This document shows, piece after piece, positions 46,798 to 54,830 of a DNA stretch of 64,000 nt. The DNA is from Pectobacterium brasiliense (GTDB lineage Bacteria; Pseudomonadota; Gammaproteobacteria; Enterobacterales; Enterobacteriaceae), in the NCBI RefSeq assembly GCF_013449685.1, contig NZ_JACDSF010000013.1, positions 130,267 to 194,266 on the forward strand. The letters are read 5' to 3'. Both the position numbers and the translations under genes were made by a program. How positions within the stretch are numbered: position 1 is the stretch's first letter; every line of letters begins with the position of its first letter. The notes under the pieces were generated by a model. The model made no database searches, was not told where the DNA came from, and saw only the letters and a program-made list of their open reading frames with translations.

Positions 46798-47585
46798 ATG
46801 GCATTGCCGTTGCTTGTACGTCAATCGGAGGCATGCTCTCCGATTGTTTACTCAGACCTTGCAGAAGAGCTGGGGATGCCGAACCCGCGCAATTTAAATT
46901 ACATCCTTGGAAGCATTGGGCGGTCTTTAGAACTTCTTTCGAAAGCTTGGAAAGTTAAAGTTCCGCCAATTCAATGCCTTGTGGTAAATAAAAATACCAG
47001 GCTTCCTGGAGAGAGTATTGGTTGGTTTCTTATTAAAAAAGAAGATTTTTCAAGGCTTCCAATTCGGAGAAAGCGAAAAATCGTTGAAACAGAACTTCAG
47101 CATATCTTCTCATATCCTCGTTGGCAGGAAGTTCTTAAGGTTCTTAAGCTTGACCCAGCCATCTCTGATTTCACACCGCTCGTGAAAAAAGCTAAAGCTG
47201 CTTTCAAGGGGGGGAGAGAGTGAAGCACATAAAGCTTTAAAAGAGTTTATCGCACAAAATCCTACCGCGATTGGACTTGATTATAGTACCCCAGTTGGTA
47301 TTACTGAAGATCTATTGCCCTCTGGTGATTGATTGGATGTTTCATTCTGTAGTAAGAAGATTTGGGTGGCAGCAGAGGTCAAGTCCTACATATCAGCTGA
47401 GAGCGATATTGTCCGGGGGCTATTTCAATGTGTTAAGTACCGAGCAGTAATGGAGGCCGTATTGATGACAAAATCACGGACACAAAACGTACGAGCACTA
47501 CTTGTATTAGAATCAAAACTACCCAAGTCACTGATCCCATTAAGAAACATACTTGGTGTTGCAGTGATTGATGGTATCTCGACTA
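46798..47585 (+). pseudogene. Broken winged-helix/nuclease-like gene
   Basis: The first 141 codons (SPIVYSDLAEELGMPNPRNL, VVNKNTRLPGESIGWFLI) end early at TGA 47221-47223, through a shift at a run of seven G (47208-47214). In the next frame the protein continues (SEAHKALKEFIAQNPTAIGL), meets an in-frame TGA, then LDVSFCSKKIWVAAEVKSYI, an E-x-K nuclease-like core, and FQCVKYRAVMEAV. It is finally cut by an IS remnant near 47586. At least three lesions make it non-functional. Confidence 0.8.
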
Positions 47586-48149
47586 AAATGGCTAGCAGAC
47601 CTCTACAGCCGAAATATTGTGGGATATGAAGTGCATGAAACTGAAAGTGGTGAGCAGGCGGCAGCCCTGATACAACACACGGTCCTTCGGGAAGGATGCT
47701 GGCAATACAATACCCAGCGGCACTGCATGCGGGCAATGGTGCGGCGATGAAGTCACAGACGTTGCAAATGAAGCCACATGAGCTGGCAATAAGGCCATCT
47801 CACAGCCGCCCAAGAGTCAGTAACGACAACGCGTATGTGGAGTCGCTGTTCAGAACACTGGAATATGTGCCACAGTGGCCGTCATCGGGTTTCGGTACAT
47901 TGGGTGAGGTGCGTGAATAGGTAGATGATTTTACGCAGTGGTATAACGAAACGCATAGACATAGCGGCATCAGGTATATGACGCCGGGCCAGCGACATCG
48001 GGAGAAGACGGCGTGCTGTTGAAAAAACGAGATGCGGTGTAACGGGTGGCAAAAGCGTAACGACCTGAACGTTGGTCTGGCAGAACACGAAACTGGCATC
48101 AGGTAGGCAAGGTAATGCTGAGCCCTGAGCGGGAAAAACAAGCAGCCTA
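47586..48149 (+). mobile_element. IS3-family transposase remnant
   Basis: Decayed DDE transposase: WLADLYSRNIVGYEVHETES, then in another frame SHSRPRVSNDNAYVESLFRT, YVPQWPSSGFGTLGEVRE, a stop, and DDFTQWYNETHRHSGIRYMT. Several frameshifts and stops are present, and no terminal repeats are recognisable. Confidence 0.85.
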
Positions 48150-48194
48150 AATCAACCGGGGGGCCAACTATCTTGATACTTACCAGGGCGCTCT

Positions 48195-48646
48195 CGCGGC
48201 GACTTTGGCACCAAAATCCATCTGGCGACAGATGGTACAGGATTGCCGTTGAGTTTTTGCATGAGCGGCGGACAAGCCCACGAAAGCCGGTATGCTGAAA
48301 CGTTGCTTAACCGGGCCGGGATTATCCGAAAAATGGACATCTGAAATCGCGTCCGAAAGCGGTGTTGGAGGATAAGAATTACTCAAGCAGAAGCATTTGC
48401 ATTCATTTGAAAATAAAAGGAATAAAAGCGGTTATTCCTTTTAAATTGGATGAGAAAGCCAGTCATGACAGACGCCAGCCGCTCAATACGAGTCTGTACA
48501 AAAAACGCAATGTAGTGGAGCGTTGCTTTGCGATACTCAAAAAAAATCGTCGTATCGCGACACGCTCAGAAAAAATAGCCAGAAACTGCCTTAGTATGCT
48601 AAAACTGGGGGCGAACAGGTTATTTTTGAAGCGGTTGTTAAGTTAA
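48195..48646 (+). mobile_element. IS5-family (IS427-like) transposase remnant
   Basis: Encodes RGDFGTKIHLATDGTGLPLS, a SGGQAHESRYAETLL segment and, in a shifted frame, EDKNYSSRSICIHLKIKGIK, LYKKRNVVERCFAILKKNRR and IATRSEKIARNCLSMLKLGA. The 5' half is missing and there is a frameshift near 48340. Confidence 0.8.
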
Positions 48647-48712
48647 GGGACACGGCCTAGTATTGATATGATTAACCACCATGGATATGAGTCACTTGTG
48701 CTATTCATATAA

Positions 48713-49204
48713 TTATAACCTTTTTATTTGGTTTTTTTGATATGTGAATTTATATAATATCTTCCCATCTGCTGCTGCTAAATAACAGTTGGAAATATTT
48801 TCTTTATTTGGGATTATTAGCATGAGAAAAAAAGGTCTTGTATGACCTGATTTGATAAATAAGTCTTGGATACTGCGGATGTCCGTTCCTGATGGTTTTG
48901 CCAATTCTTCGTTATGTGTATGCCAATCACCTAAGTAGTGAAAGCCTTCTTTGAATAACGAAATGATATCTTCTTTGGCTTTTTTCTCATCTAACTTGAA
49001 AAAATTTCTTTTCCTCAAATCAGTAAGGCCTGGTGTGGTTATTTTATTGATTTCAATCTCTGAGTCATTGAGATTATTGGAAAATAACATCCCTCCAGAT
49101 TCTTTACTAAAACAGTGACTCTGACGGTGAGAGAATAATTCATCTACAATGCTTTGGCTGATGCATATTTTGAAATCTAATTCGATACAATGAAATTTAT
49201 GCAT
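48713..49204 (-). CDS. JAB/JAMM deubiquitinase-like protease (Cap3-like)
   Basis: A 163-residue single-domain JAMM metallopeptidase. The zinc site is complete: Glu35 (KESGGMLFS), His95/His97 (GDWHTHNEEL) and Asp108 (PSGTDIRS). Such enzymes remove ubiquitin-like or CD-NTase tails from targets and act opposite E2-E1 proteins such as Cap2. I chose the start at 49204 (MHKFHCIELDF), giving an 8-bp overlap with the E2-E1 gene; a GTG at 49231 is less likely. Last gene of the operon. Confidence 0.85.
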   Translation of the reverse strand: MHKFHCIELDFKICISQSIVDELFSHRQSHCFSKESGGMLFSNNLNDSEIEINKITTPGLTDLRKRNFFKLDEKKAKEDIISLFKEGFHYLGDWHTHNEELAKPSGTDIRSIQDLFIKSGHTRPFFLMLIIPNKENISNCYLAAADGKILYKFTYQKNQIKRL

Positions 49205-51071
49205 CACGTTTTTTCCAATTAGAATTTTCAAAAATCAAAGGTATAATACAATCACCCTTTCCGGGGTTTCCAAATTCTGCTATCCATTTATCATTCCAGT
49301 TCCCACCAAGCTCTAAAAGTTCTTCTTCTCTTCCTATATAACTATAAGCAAAAGATATGTTTGAAAAACGATCCATAATAAGATCTATTATTGTTCTTGC
49401 AGTTAGAGCATGTATGTTAGTCAATGGGACAGCTCCGTATGGTTGGAATTCTCCTGCACATGCTGCTATTCTTTTGCGAGTGTTTTCTTTCCAGTAAGTA
49501 GTAGGATATTTTAATGCACCTACATGATTACCTTTTGTAATATGCCAGCTATTGAAAGCATTAGAATCTACTTGATTGACTATTACATGCCCAGCCATTG
49601 CATGAGCTTCTACAAATGCAAAGACAATAGCACCGAGAGTATCCTCAGACTGCCTTTTTAGTAACTGCTGTTCAGTATTCCAATGTGCCGTGCAGCTTAC
49701 TATTATATCTGCCTCTGAAATTTTTTGGTTATTCTTGGAATTTTCTGTCCAATCTTCATTAAAAGCTTCTATATAGGCATTTGGAAATTCCACCCGTAGT
49801 TTTGAAGCAAGAGCTAATGCTTTATTTTTGTAAACTGAATCAAATCCTAATAGATGACGAGAAGAATTTTCACTCTTCATTACATCATCATCCCAAAGCA
49901 TCATTTTTCTAATGCCTGATTGAAGTAATAGTCTTGATACCGAAGACCCTATAGAGCCACATCCGACTATAGCTACTTTATGCTCAGAAATTTTCTTGTA
50001 AGTTTTGTTATGCTCACGTCCCGTTAACCAAGAATCATCAGAACGATCAACTATGAAATTTTCTGTTTTAGTTTCGAATATTCTATATTTTAATATTTTT
50101 CCATCAATGTAATTCCTATAACCATCTAATAAAGCTGTTCTTCTGAATCGACCACGACTAATACCTTTGGCATCGTAGCGGTCTGCGGCAAGGTCACTAA
50201 CTCCCTTGGATATTTGTATTCCTATAATATTCATTCCAGAAGGAGTTGGGAATGAAATTAAAATTATTGGTTTGACATTAAACATGTTAGCACATGATCT
50301 TAATATCAATTCAATAGTGGTTTCTGGATCTTCATGTTGTTTATTTATCAGTTCAAAAAAATCCCTTATAGTTTTGGGATACTGACTTGGATACCAAGCT
50401 TCATTGAAGAATACCAATGGAATAGAAACTATTTTAGCGAGTCGTTGCTGCCTTATTCGCTTATCTTTTGAATCGCTTCCATCCGATTCCAATGGTAATA
50501 TTTTTTGGTTTTCTAACCAGTTAATCAATTCTTTTTGTGTGTCGGAGTATATTACTCCAAATTTTCTAACACTATAACCGAAAATAAATCTTGTATTTTT
50601 ACTTGTTAAGTCACACAGACTTATGAGTCGATCTGTTTTATTACATTGATAAATCCAATAGTTCTGGAATTCATCAATGAAATCCTCACTCAAATCGCCA
50701 TTTATACCTTTTCTTAGCATCAAAATAGCATCATTTAGCAAATCGATGGCATAGGTCATATCATCGTTATCGATGATATAGCTGTCAGGCCAAACACATA
50801 ACTTGCCATTTTTTTCTAAGTGTGGAAGTTGGCAGACATCAATTTTAGGAGAAGAAATAAACACATCTGGTATGTCAAATTGACTAAGGCTTTTATATCT
50901 TAATTGCAATAAAATAGGTTCATTATTAAATTCTAAATCAGTTGATAACTCCCAAGAGCAAGCATATTTATCATTAAATTTTAATAATTCACTTGTAGAA
51001 AGCTTCCTTGCACCATAAGGTGCAAGGATTGTGCTCAACTGATCTATCTTTTTATTAAGACAATCAGGCAT
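49197..51071 (-). CDS. E2-E1 fusion protein (Cap2-like ubiquitin-transfer enzyme)
   Basis: A 624-residue fusion. Residues 1 to about 150 form an E2/UBC-like domain with the candidate catalytic Cys92 in LPHLEKNGKLCVWPD. A middle linker domain follows. Residues about 360-624 are a ThiF/E1 adenylation domain with VAIVGCGSIGSSVSR (Gly-rich ATP loop, 370-375), LWDDDVM (Asp394-396) and a candidate E1 cysteine Cys538 (RIAACAGEFQPYG). Architecture and length match CBASS Cap2. The start at 51071 (MPDCLNKK) overlaps the upstream MBL gene; the frame opens with three GTG codons at 51083. Confidence 0.88.
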   Translation of the reverse strand: MPDCLNKKIDQLSTILAPYGARKLSTSELLKFNDKYACSWELSTDLEFNNEPILLQLRYKSLSQFDIPDVFISSPKIDVCQLPHLEKNGKLCVWPDSYIIDNDDMTYAIDLLNDAILMLRKGINGDLSEDFIDEFQNYWIYQCNKTDRLISLCDLTSKNTRFIFGYSVRKFGVIYSDTQKELINWLENQKILPLESDGSDSKDKRIRQQRLAKIVSIPLVFFNEAWYPSQYPKTIRDFFELINKQHEDPETTIELILRSCANMFNVKPIILISFPTPSGMNIIGIQISKGVSDLAADRYDAKGISRGRFRRTALLDGYRNYIDGKILKYRIFETKTENFIVDRSDDSWLTGREHNKTYKKISEHKVAIVGCGSIGSSVSRLLLQSGIRKMMLWDDDVMKSENSSRHLLGFDSVYKNKALALASKLRVEFPNAYIEAFNEDWTENSKNNQKISEADIIVSCTAHWNTEQQLLKRQSEDTLGAIVFAFVEAHAMAGHVIVNQVDSNAFNSWHITKGNHVGALKYPTTYWKENTRKRIAACAGEFQPYGAVPLTNIHALTARTIIDLIMDRFSNISFAYSYIGREEELLELGGNWNDKWIAEFGNPGKGDCIIPLIFENSNWKKRDA

Positions 51072-52218
51072 AACCACCACCACCTTGTCTATTTACAGCG
51101 GCACTTGATGATTCTGCCATGCCTAACGCAGATGCTGCAATTTTCTTAATGCCATTATCCGAAATCTCAATTTCTAACGGAATATTCTCTCCATTCTTTT
51201 TATGGTCCGACACACATAGAAATTGACCTTGTACTTTATCAACAATATCCTCGTATTCTTTTTTTGCTCGATAAGATGGAGGATCATTGGCATCATCTGC
51301 AATAGGGTTTGAACTTGCAATTATAAAAGCATTTTGTTTTGCTCGGCTGAATACTTCCATCGCCAGTTTGGATGTTTTTGCTTCATCTCCTTTACCGCTT
51401 GAACTATCATGCGATAAAGATCGCCAAGAGCAATGATGAGGGGTTTGTAGTATATCGTAATCAAGCCACGACATATTATAATTTTTAAACAGGCGGTTAC
51501 GAACACCTTCCCAACAAACAACTTCCGCATCACCACCACTTAAAAAGAATGCTGTTTTATTATCACCTTTCAACGTAAAATTAATAATTACACTTGAATG
51601 ATTCTTCCCTAATTTATCTTCATCCTCATCCAAATCTTTTTTTGGTGATGGTGCAAGTAAATGAGCTTCAAAATTGTATGAATATGTACCATTAATTCGC
51701 CGGGTTGTATTATCAAGTTGCAGTACAATATTAGGGATATCATCAGTTTTACCATTTTCATCTTTACCTAAGACTAAAACTTGATTACCGACACCATCTA
51801 AATATCGTTTTTCTTTGTAAAGATTAACCCTTCGTTTTACTTCCGAATTAAGATCTCTTGCATCTTGGACTAAATTATTATTTTGTGCATTATGTCGCCT
51901 AAATACTATCGGACTGGACCAGATTTCATTAATGAAGATTTTATCTGACCTTTCACTCCAATCTTCGGGTTTGCCTAAATGAAAGTACTCTGAAATTCCA
52001 GAACAATGATCTTTATCAGGATGAGACCAAATAAATAGGTGGATAAATAATCTACCTTTCTCGTCACGAGTCAGCTTTTCTCTTAACTGGGAAAGAACAT
52101 CAGGATGTTCCTTCCCTTTTCTTATGTGGCAATCGATTAAAATATTTTGCCCATCTTCCGTTTGGATGAGTGACATATCCCCATTACCAACGGGAAAGAA
52201 AGATATCTTTGCAGACAT
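51064..52218 (-). CDS. Metallo-beta-lactamase-fold hydrolase with Gly-rich C-terminus
   Basis: A 384-residue MBL-fold protein of the ComEC-like group. It has FPVGNGDMSLIQTEDGQNIL with Asp29, the metal motif WSHPDKDHCSG (H66-x-D68-x-D70-H71), a later FFLSGGDAEVV (Asp ligand) and TPHHCSW (His ligand). It is probably a hydrolase acting on a phosphoester, nucleotide or similar substrate. The last residues are NRQGGGGYA, like the Gly/Ala-ended tails conjugated by E1/E2 enzymes. Start 52218 has AAGGA upstream; it lies 16 bp after the membrane protein gene and overlaps the E2-E1 gene by 8 bp. Confidence 0.82.
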   Translation of the reverse strand: MSAKISFFPVGNGDMSLIQTEDGQNILIDCHIRKGKEHPDVLSQLREKLTRDEKGRLFIHLFIWSHPDKDHCSGISEYFHLGKPEDWSERSDKIFINEIWSSPIVFRRHNAQNNNLVQDARDLNSEVKRRVNLYKEKRYLDGVGNQVLVLGKDENGKTDDIPNIVLQLDNTTRRINGTYSYNFEAHLLAPSPKKDLDEDEDKLGKNHSSVIINFTLKGDNKTAFFLSGGDAEVVCWEGVRNRLFKNYNMSWLDYDILQTPHHCSWRSLSHDSSSGKGDEAKTSKLAMEVFSRAKQNAFIIASSNPIADDANDPPSYRAKKEYEDIVDKVQGQFLCVSDHKKNGENIPLEIEISDNGIKKIAASALGMAESSSAAVNRQGGGGYA

Positions 52219-52234
52219 ATTATATCCTTTTTAA

Positions 52235-52705
52235 TTATTTCTGATCGGAATTATCACCCGACCTTGCTGTGCGAGATTTTTCAATCCCAAAAATAGCCAT
52301 ACCTACATCTTCGATTTTGCCAATGAATTTATCTACATTCAACCCAGCAAAGAAGGCAAATGCCATATATCCATAGTCTCCACCACTACCGTTTTGTGAT
52401 GCATCTAACACTATCAAACCTGCTTTTAGAAACAGGTAGGCCACAACACCACAGATACCACTGACAACAGGCCTCAACACATACCAAACATACCAACGGT
52501 CATCCCAGCAGTTCTTGACACATTTGTTTAGATACACTCCACGGAGACAATAAAGAGTTCCACCAAGAATACCGATCAATCCGCAACGAATCATGAGCTT
52601 CTTGCTCATGACCCATTCAGGGAATACATCACCCTTTACTAACCCGGCATACACAAGAGCAACAAGTAAAAGTAGAGTGAAGAGATAACCGATTATCCGT
52701 TTCAT
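52235..52705 (-). CDS. Small multi-pass membrane protein, first gene of the MBL-E2/E1-JAB operon
   Basis: A 156-residue membrane protein with hydrophobic stretches at about 4-22, 37-56, 74-100 and 112-127, and a polar C-terminus ending RTARSGDNSDQK. I do not recognise the family. Its position directly before the MBL gene suggests a membrane effector or anchor of the system. If the system is defensive, it is the obvious candidate for pore formation or membrane targeting. Confidence 0.65.
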   Translation of the reverse strand: MKRIIGYLFTLLLLVALVYAGLVKGDVFPEWVMSKKLMIRCGLIGILGGTLYCLRGVYLNKCVKNCWDDRWYVWYVLRPVVSGICGVVAYLFLKAGLIVLDASQNGSGGDYGYMAFAFFAGLNVDKFIGKIEDVGMAIFGIEKSRTARSGDNSDQK

Positions 52706-52961
52706 GTGTAGCCTATAGGTAACGTTTGAAGTTGGTTTTTATATTTACTCATTTTAGATCATATCCTTATATTATCTAAAAAAGTACTGCTGCATCATCT
52801 CTATTAAGACTATACGTGTCACGAATCGCACATGTGTAAGCTGTATTTTGAAGCACACTAAGTTACCCCCTGATCACCCGCATCATGCGATCACTATACT
52901 TATTCAACCATCGATCTCGTAACGCGAAAGCCGGAACAACTCCGGCTAATTATCTTCCTGC

Positions 52962-54176
52962 CTATTTTCGTTTCCCCATTACCACAACCTTCTTCACATC
53001 TTCATGTTCCAGCCCATCAATAAAATCCCCATACCACTGCAACATACCCCTTCGCTGCTCCAAATACTGCGCATGGTTATACGTTCCACGAATGGTGTTT
53101 TTGTCCACATGAGCAAGCTGCAATTCGATCCAGGCAGTGTTATAGCCTTGTTCATGTAGTATGGTGCTCATTGTGTGGCGAAAGCCGTGTCCTGTCGCTT
53201 TTCCATGATAACCAATCCGTTTCAGTACCTGATTAATACTGGCTTCACTCATCGGCTTGGTGATGTCGTTACGTCCAGGGAAAACCAGGTTGTAGCGTCC
53301 GGTAACGGTGTAAAGTTGTTGGAGTGCATTGATCACTTGATCGGAAAGGGGCACAAGGTGAGGGCGGCGCATTTTCATGCGTTCTTTTGGCACTTCCCAG
53401 AGCTGTTTTTCAAAATCAAACTCCTTCCATTCTGCTTGTCGTAATTCGATAGTGCGAACGCCGGTAAGCATCAGGATACGTGTAGCAAGTTGTGTGACCT
53501 TACTACCCGAGTAAGTTGATAATGCGCGTAGAAAATCCGGCAGTTCATCTGGCAGAAGGTGAGGGTAGTGCGTGGCCTTTGGTGGGGGAAGGGCGCTTGC
53601 CAGTTCTGATGCTGGGTTGTTTTCAGCTCGGCCAGTGACGATGGCGTAGCGGAACACCTGATTACAGGCTTGGCGAATTTTACGCAGTTTGTCGAGTACG
53701 CCTCGTTTTTCCAGTTTCCGCAGTGAGGTTAGCATTTCCAGAGGTTTGATCTCAGCAATAGGGCGTTTGCCGATATCAGGGAAGATATCGTTCTCAAAGG
53801 CTTCCATCAGATCTTCAGCGTAACCCTTCGACCAGTTAGGGCGTTTGTATTCATGCCATTCGAGAGCGATGGCCTTGAAGGTGTTATCGATATTGATTTT
53901 CTTTGCCTGTCTTTCGACCTGCTTTTGTTCACTAGGATCTCCACCAGAAGCGACGATTTTTCGAGCCTCTTCCCGTTTTAATCTCGCTTCTGCAAGCGAG
54001 ATATCAGGATAAACGCCGATAGATAATTTTTTCTCTTTCCCTGCAACGCGGTATTTCAAACGCCAATATTTGGCTCCATTCGGCTTTATCAGAAGATAAA
54101 GGCCTGCGCCGTCAGTGAGTTTGTACTCTTTGTCTTGTGGCTTGGCGGTTTCTATCTGTCGAGCATTAAGTGGCAT
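52962..54176 (-). CDS. intA: P4-type tyrosine integrase
   Basis: A 404-residue site-specific recombinase that integrates and excises the island at the adjacent tRNA-Arg. It has an N-terminal DUF4102 domain (TDGAGLYLLIKPNGAKYWRL), a SAM-like core-binding domain near 100-190, and a catalytic domain with Arg in LTGVRTIELRQAEW, His-x-x-Arg in GHGFRHTMSTIL and the nucleophile in IRGTYNHAQY. It lies 177 bp from the tRNA 3' end, in the usual orientation. The broken copy at 32883-33109 is its close relative. Confidence 0.95.
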   Translation of the reverse strand: MPLNARQIETAKPQDKEYKLTDGAGLYLLIKPNGAKYWRLKYRVAGKEKKLSIGVYPDISLAEARLKREEARKIVASGGDPSEQKQVERQAKKINIDNTFKAIALEWHEYKRPNWSKGYAEDLMEAFENDIFPDIGKRPIAEIKPLEMLTSLRKLEKRGVLDKLRKIRQACNQVFRYAIVTGRAENNPASELASALPPPKATHYPHLLPDELPDFLRALSTYSGSKVTQLATRILMLTGVRTIELRQAEWKEFDFEKQLWEVPKERMKMRRPHLVPLSDQVINALQQLYTVTGRYNLVFPGRNDITKPMSEASINQVLKRIGYHGKATGHGFRHTMSTILHEQGYNTAWIELQLAHVDKNTIRGTYNHAQYLEQRRGMLQWYGDFIDGLEHEDVKKVVVMGKRK

Positions 54177-54225
54177 GGTGGGGGCCCCTAATAGTCATTG
54201 AACAAGAAGAGCCCCCATAGAGGCC

Positions 54226-54380
54226 CCCAACATCGACTTGATTTCCAGTATGCTGGGTTGACCTCGGTGGAGCTCAGCGACAGAAAATCCTAGTGGTATC
54301 AATGAATATAACGGGGTTTTGTTGAATTCGGTAGAGTTTGGGAGAACTTAAAATGGTACGCCCTACAGGGCTCGAACCTG
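54226..54380. repeat. Attachment region next to tRNA-Arg (direct repeat with 33110-33262)
   Basis: This stretch, from the integrase side to the 3' part of the tRNA-Arg gene, is repeated at 33110-33262 with few mismatches. The pair bounds the younger island (about 33262 to 54354). The crossover is presumably within the tRNA 3' end (TGGTACGCCCTACAGG). Confidence 0.85.
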
Positions 54381-54430
54381 TGACCTACGGCTTAGAAGGC
54401 CGTTGCTCTATCCAACTGAGCTAAGGGCGC
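54354..54430 (-). tRNA. argU: tRNA-Arg (anticodon TCT)
   Basis: A 77-nt gene including encoded CCA. The acceptor stem GCGCCCT pairs with AGGGCGT; the D-arm is AGCTCAGTTGGATAGAGC; the anticodon loop CTTCTAA gives TCT, which reads AGA; the T-arm is ACAGGTTCGAACCTGT. It serves as the integration site for the island. Its promoter lies at 54475-54502. Confidence 0.97.
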
Positions 54431-54474
54431 ATTTCAAAAAGAAATGGCTGTTGCGTGTTACAACAGTGGGCTGG

Positions 54475-54502
54475 ATTATACCCACACGTCCCAGTGAGTC
54501 AA
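54475..54502 (-). promoter_or_regulatory. Promoter of tRNA-Arg
   Basis: On the minus strand TTGACT (54502-54497) and TATAAT (54480-54475) are separated by 16 bp and lie 45 nt upstream of the tRNA 5' end. This is a near-consensus sigma-70 promoter. Confidence 0.8.
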
Positions 54503-54830
54503 CGGGTTGGCGCTGGATTTACGCTATACGGTGAATCCCTGTACAACTTTGGTGAATGTCGCTTTCTCAGGTGTGACTTTTTTGCACAATTGCGAGCCTC
54601 GTCCACATGCACTACACATAGCAATGAAAATTTCAGTTTTATCTGCCAGATGCGTTCAGTAATTCTTTTCAAGTTATGAACGGACGTATTCTGCGTTCTG
54701 CGCTGTTGGTACACTATGTCCGTCCGCATTCGTGGGTTTTTGATGAGTGTGGGCTGCTTTCACGTGCTGGGTTTGTCGCTCGGCTATTTGTGGATCCGCT
54801 ATTTTGTCGAACTTTGGAACCTTTTGATTT
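54503..54830. other. Intergenic region upstream of the MscS-family gene
   Basis: No gene I can support. Only small shadow ORFs occur. It presumably carries the promoter of the channel gene that starts at 54831. Confidence 0.4.

Noticed and set aside
48713-52705. Calling the operon a type II CBASS
   Set aside because: No CD-NTase gene is present between 46573 and 52961. The MBL and membrane genes are not CBASS nucleotide synthases.
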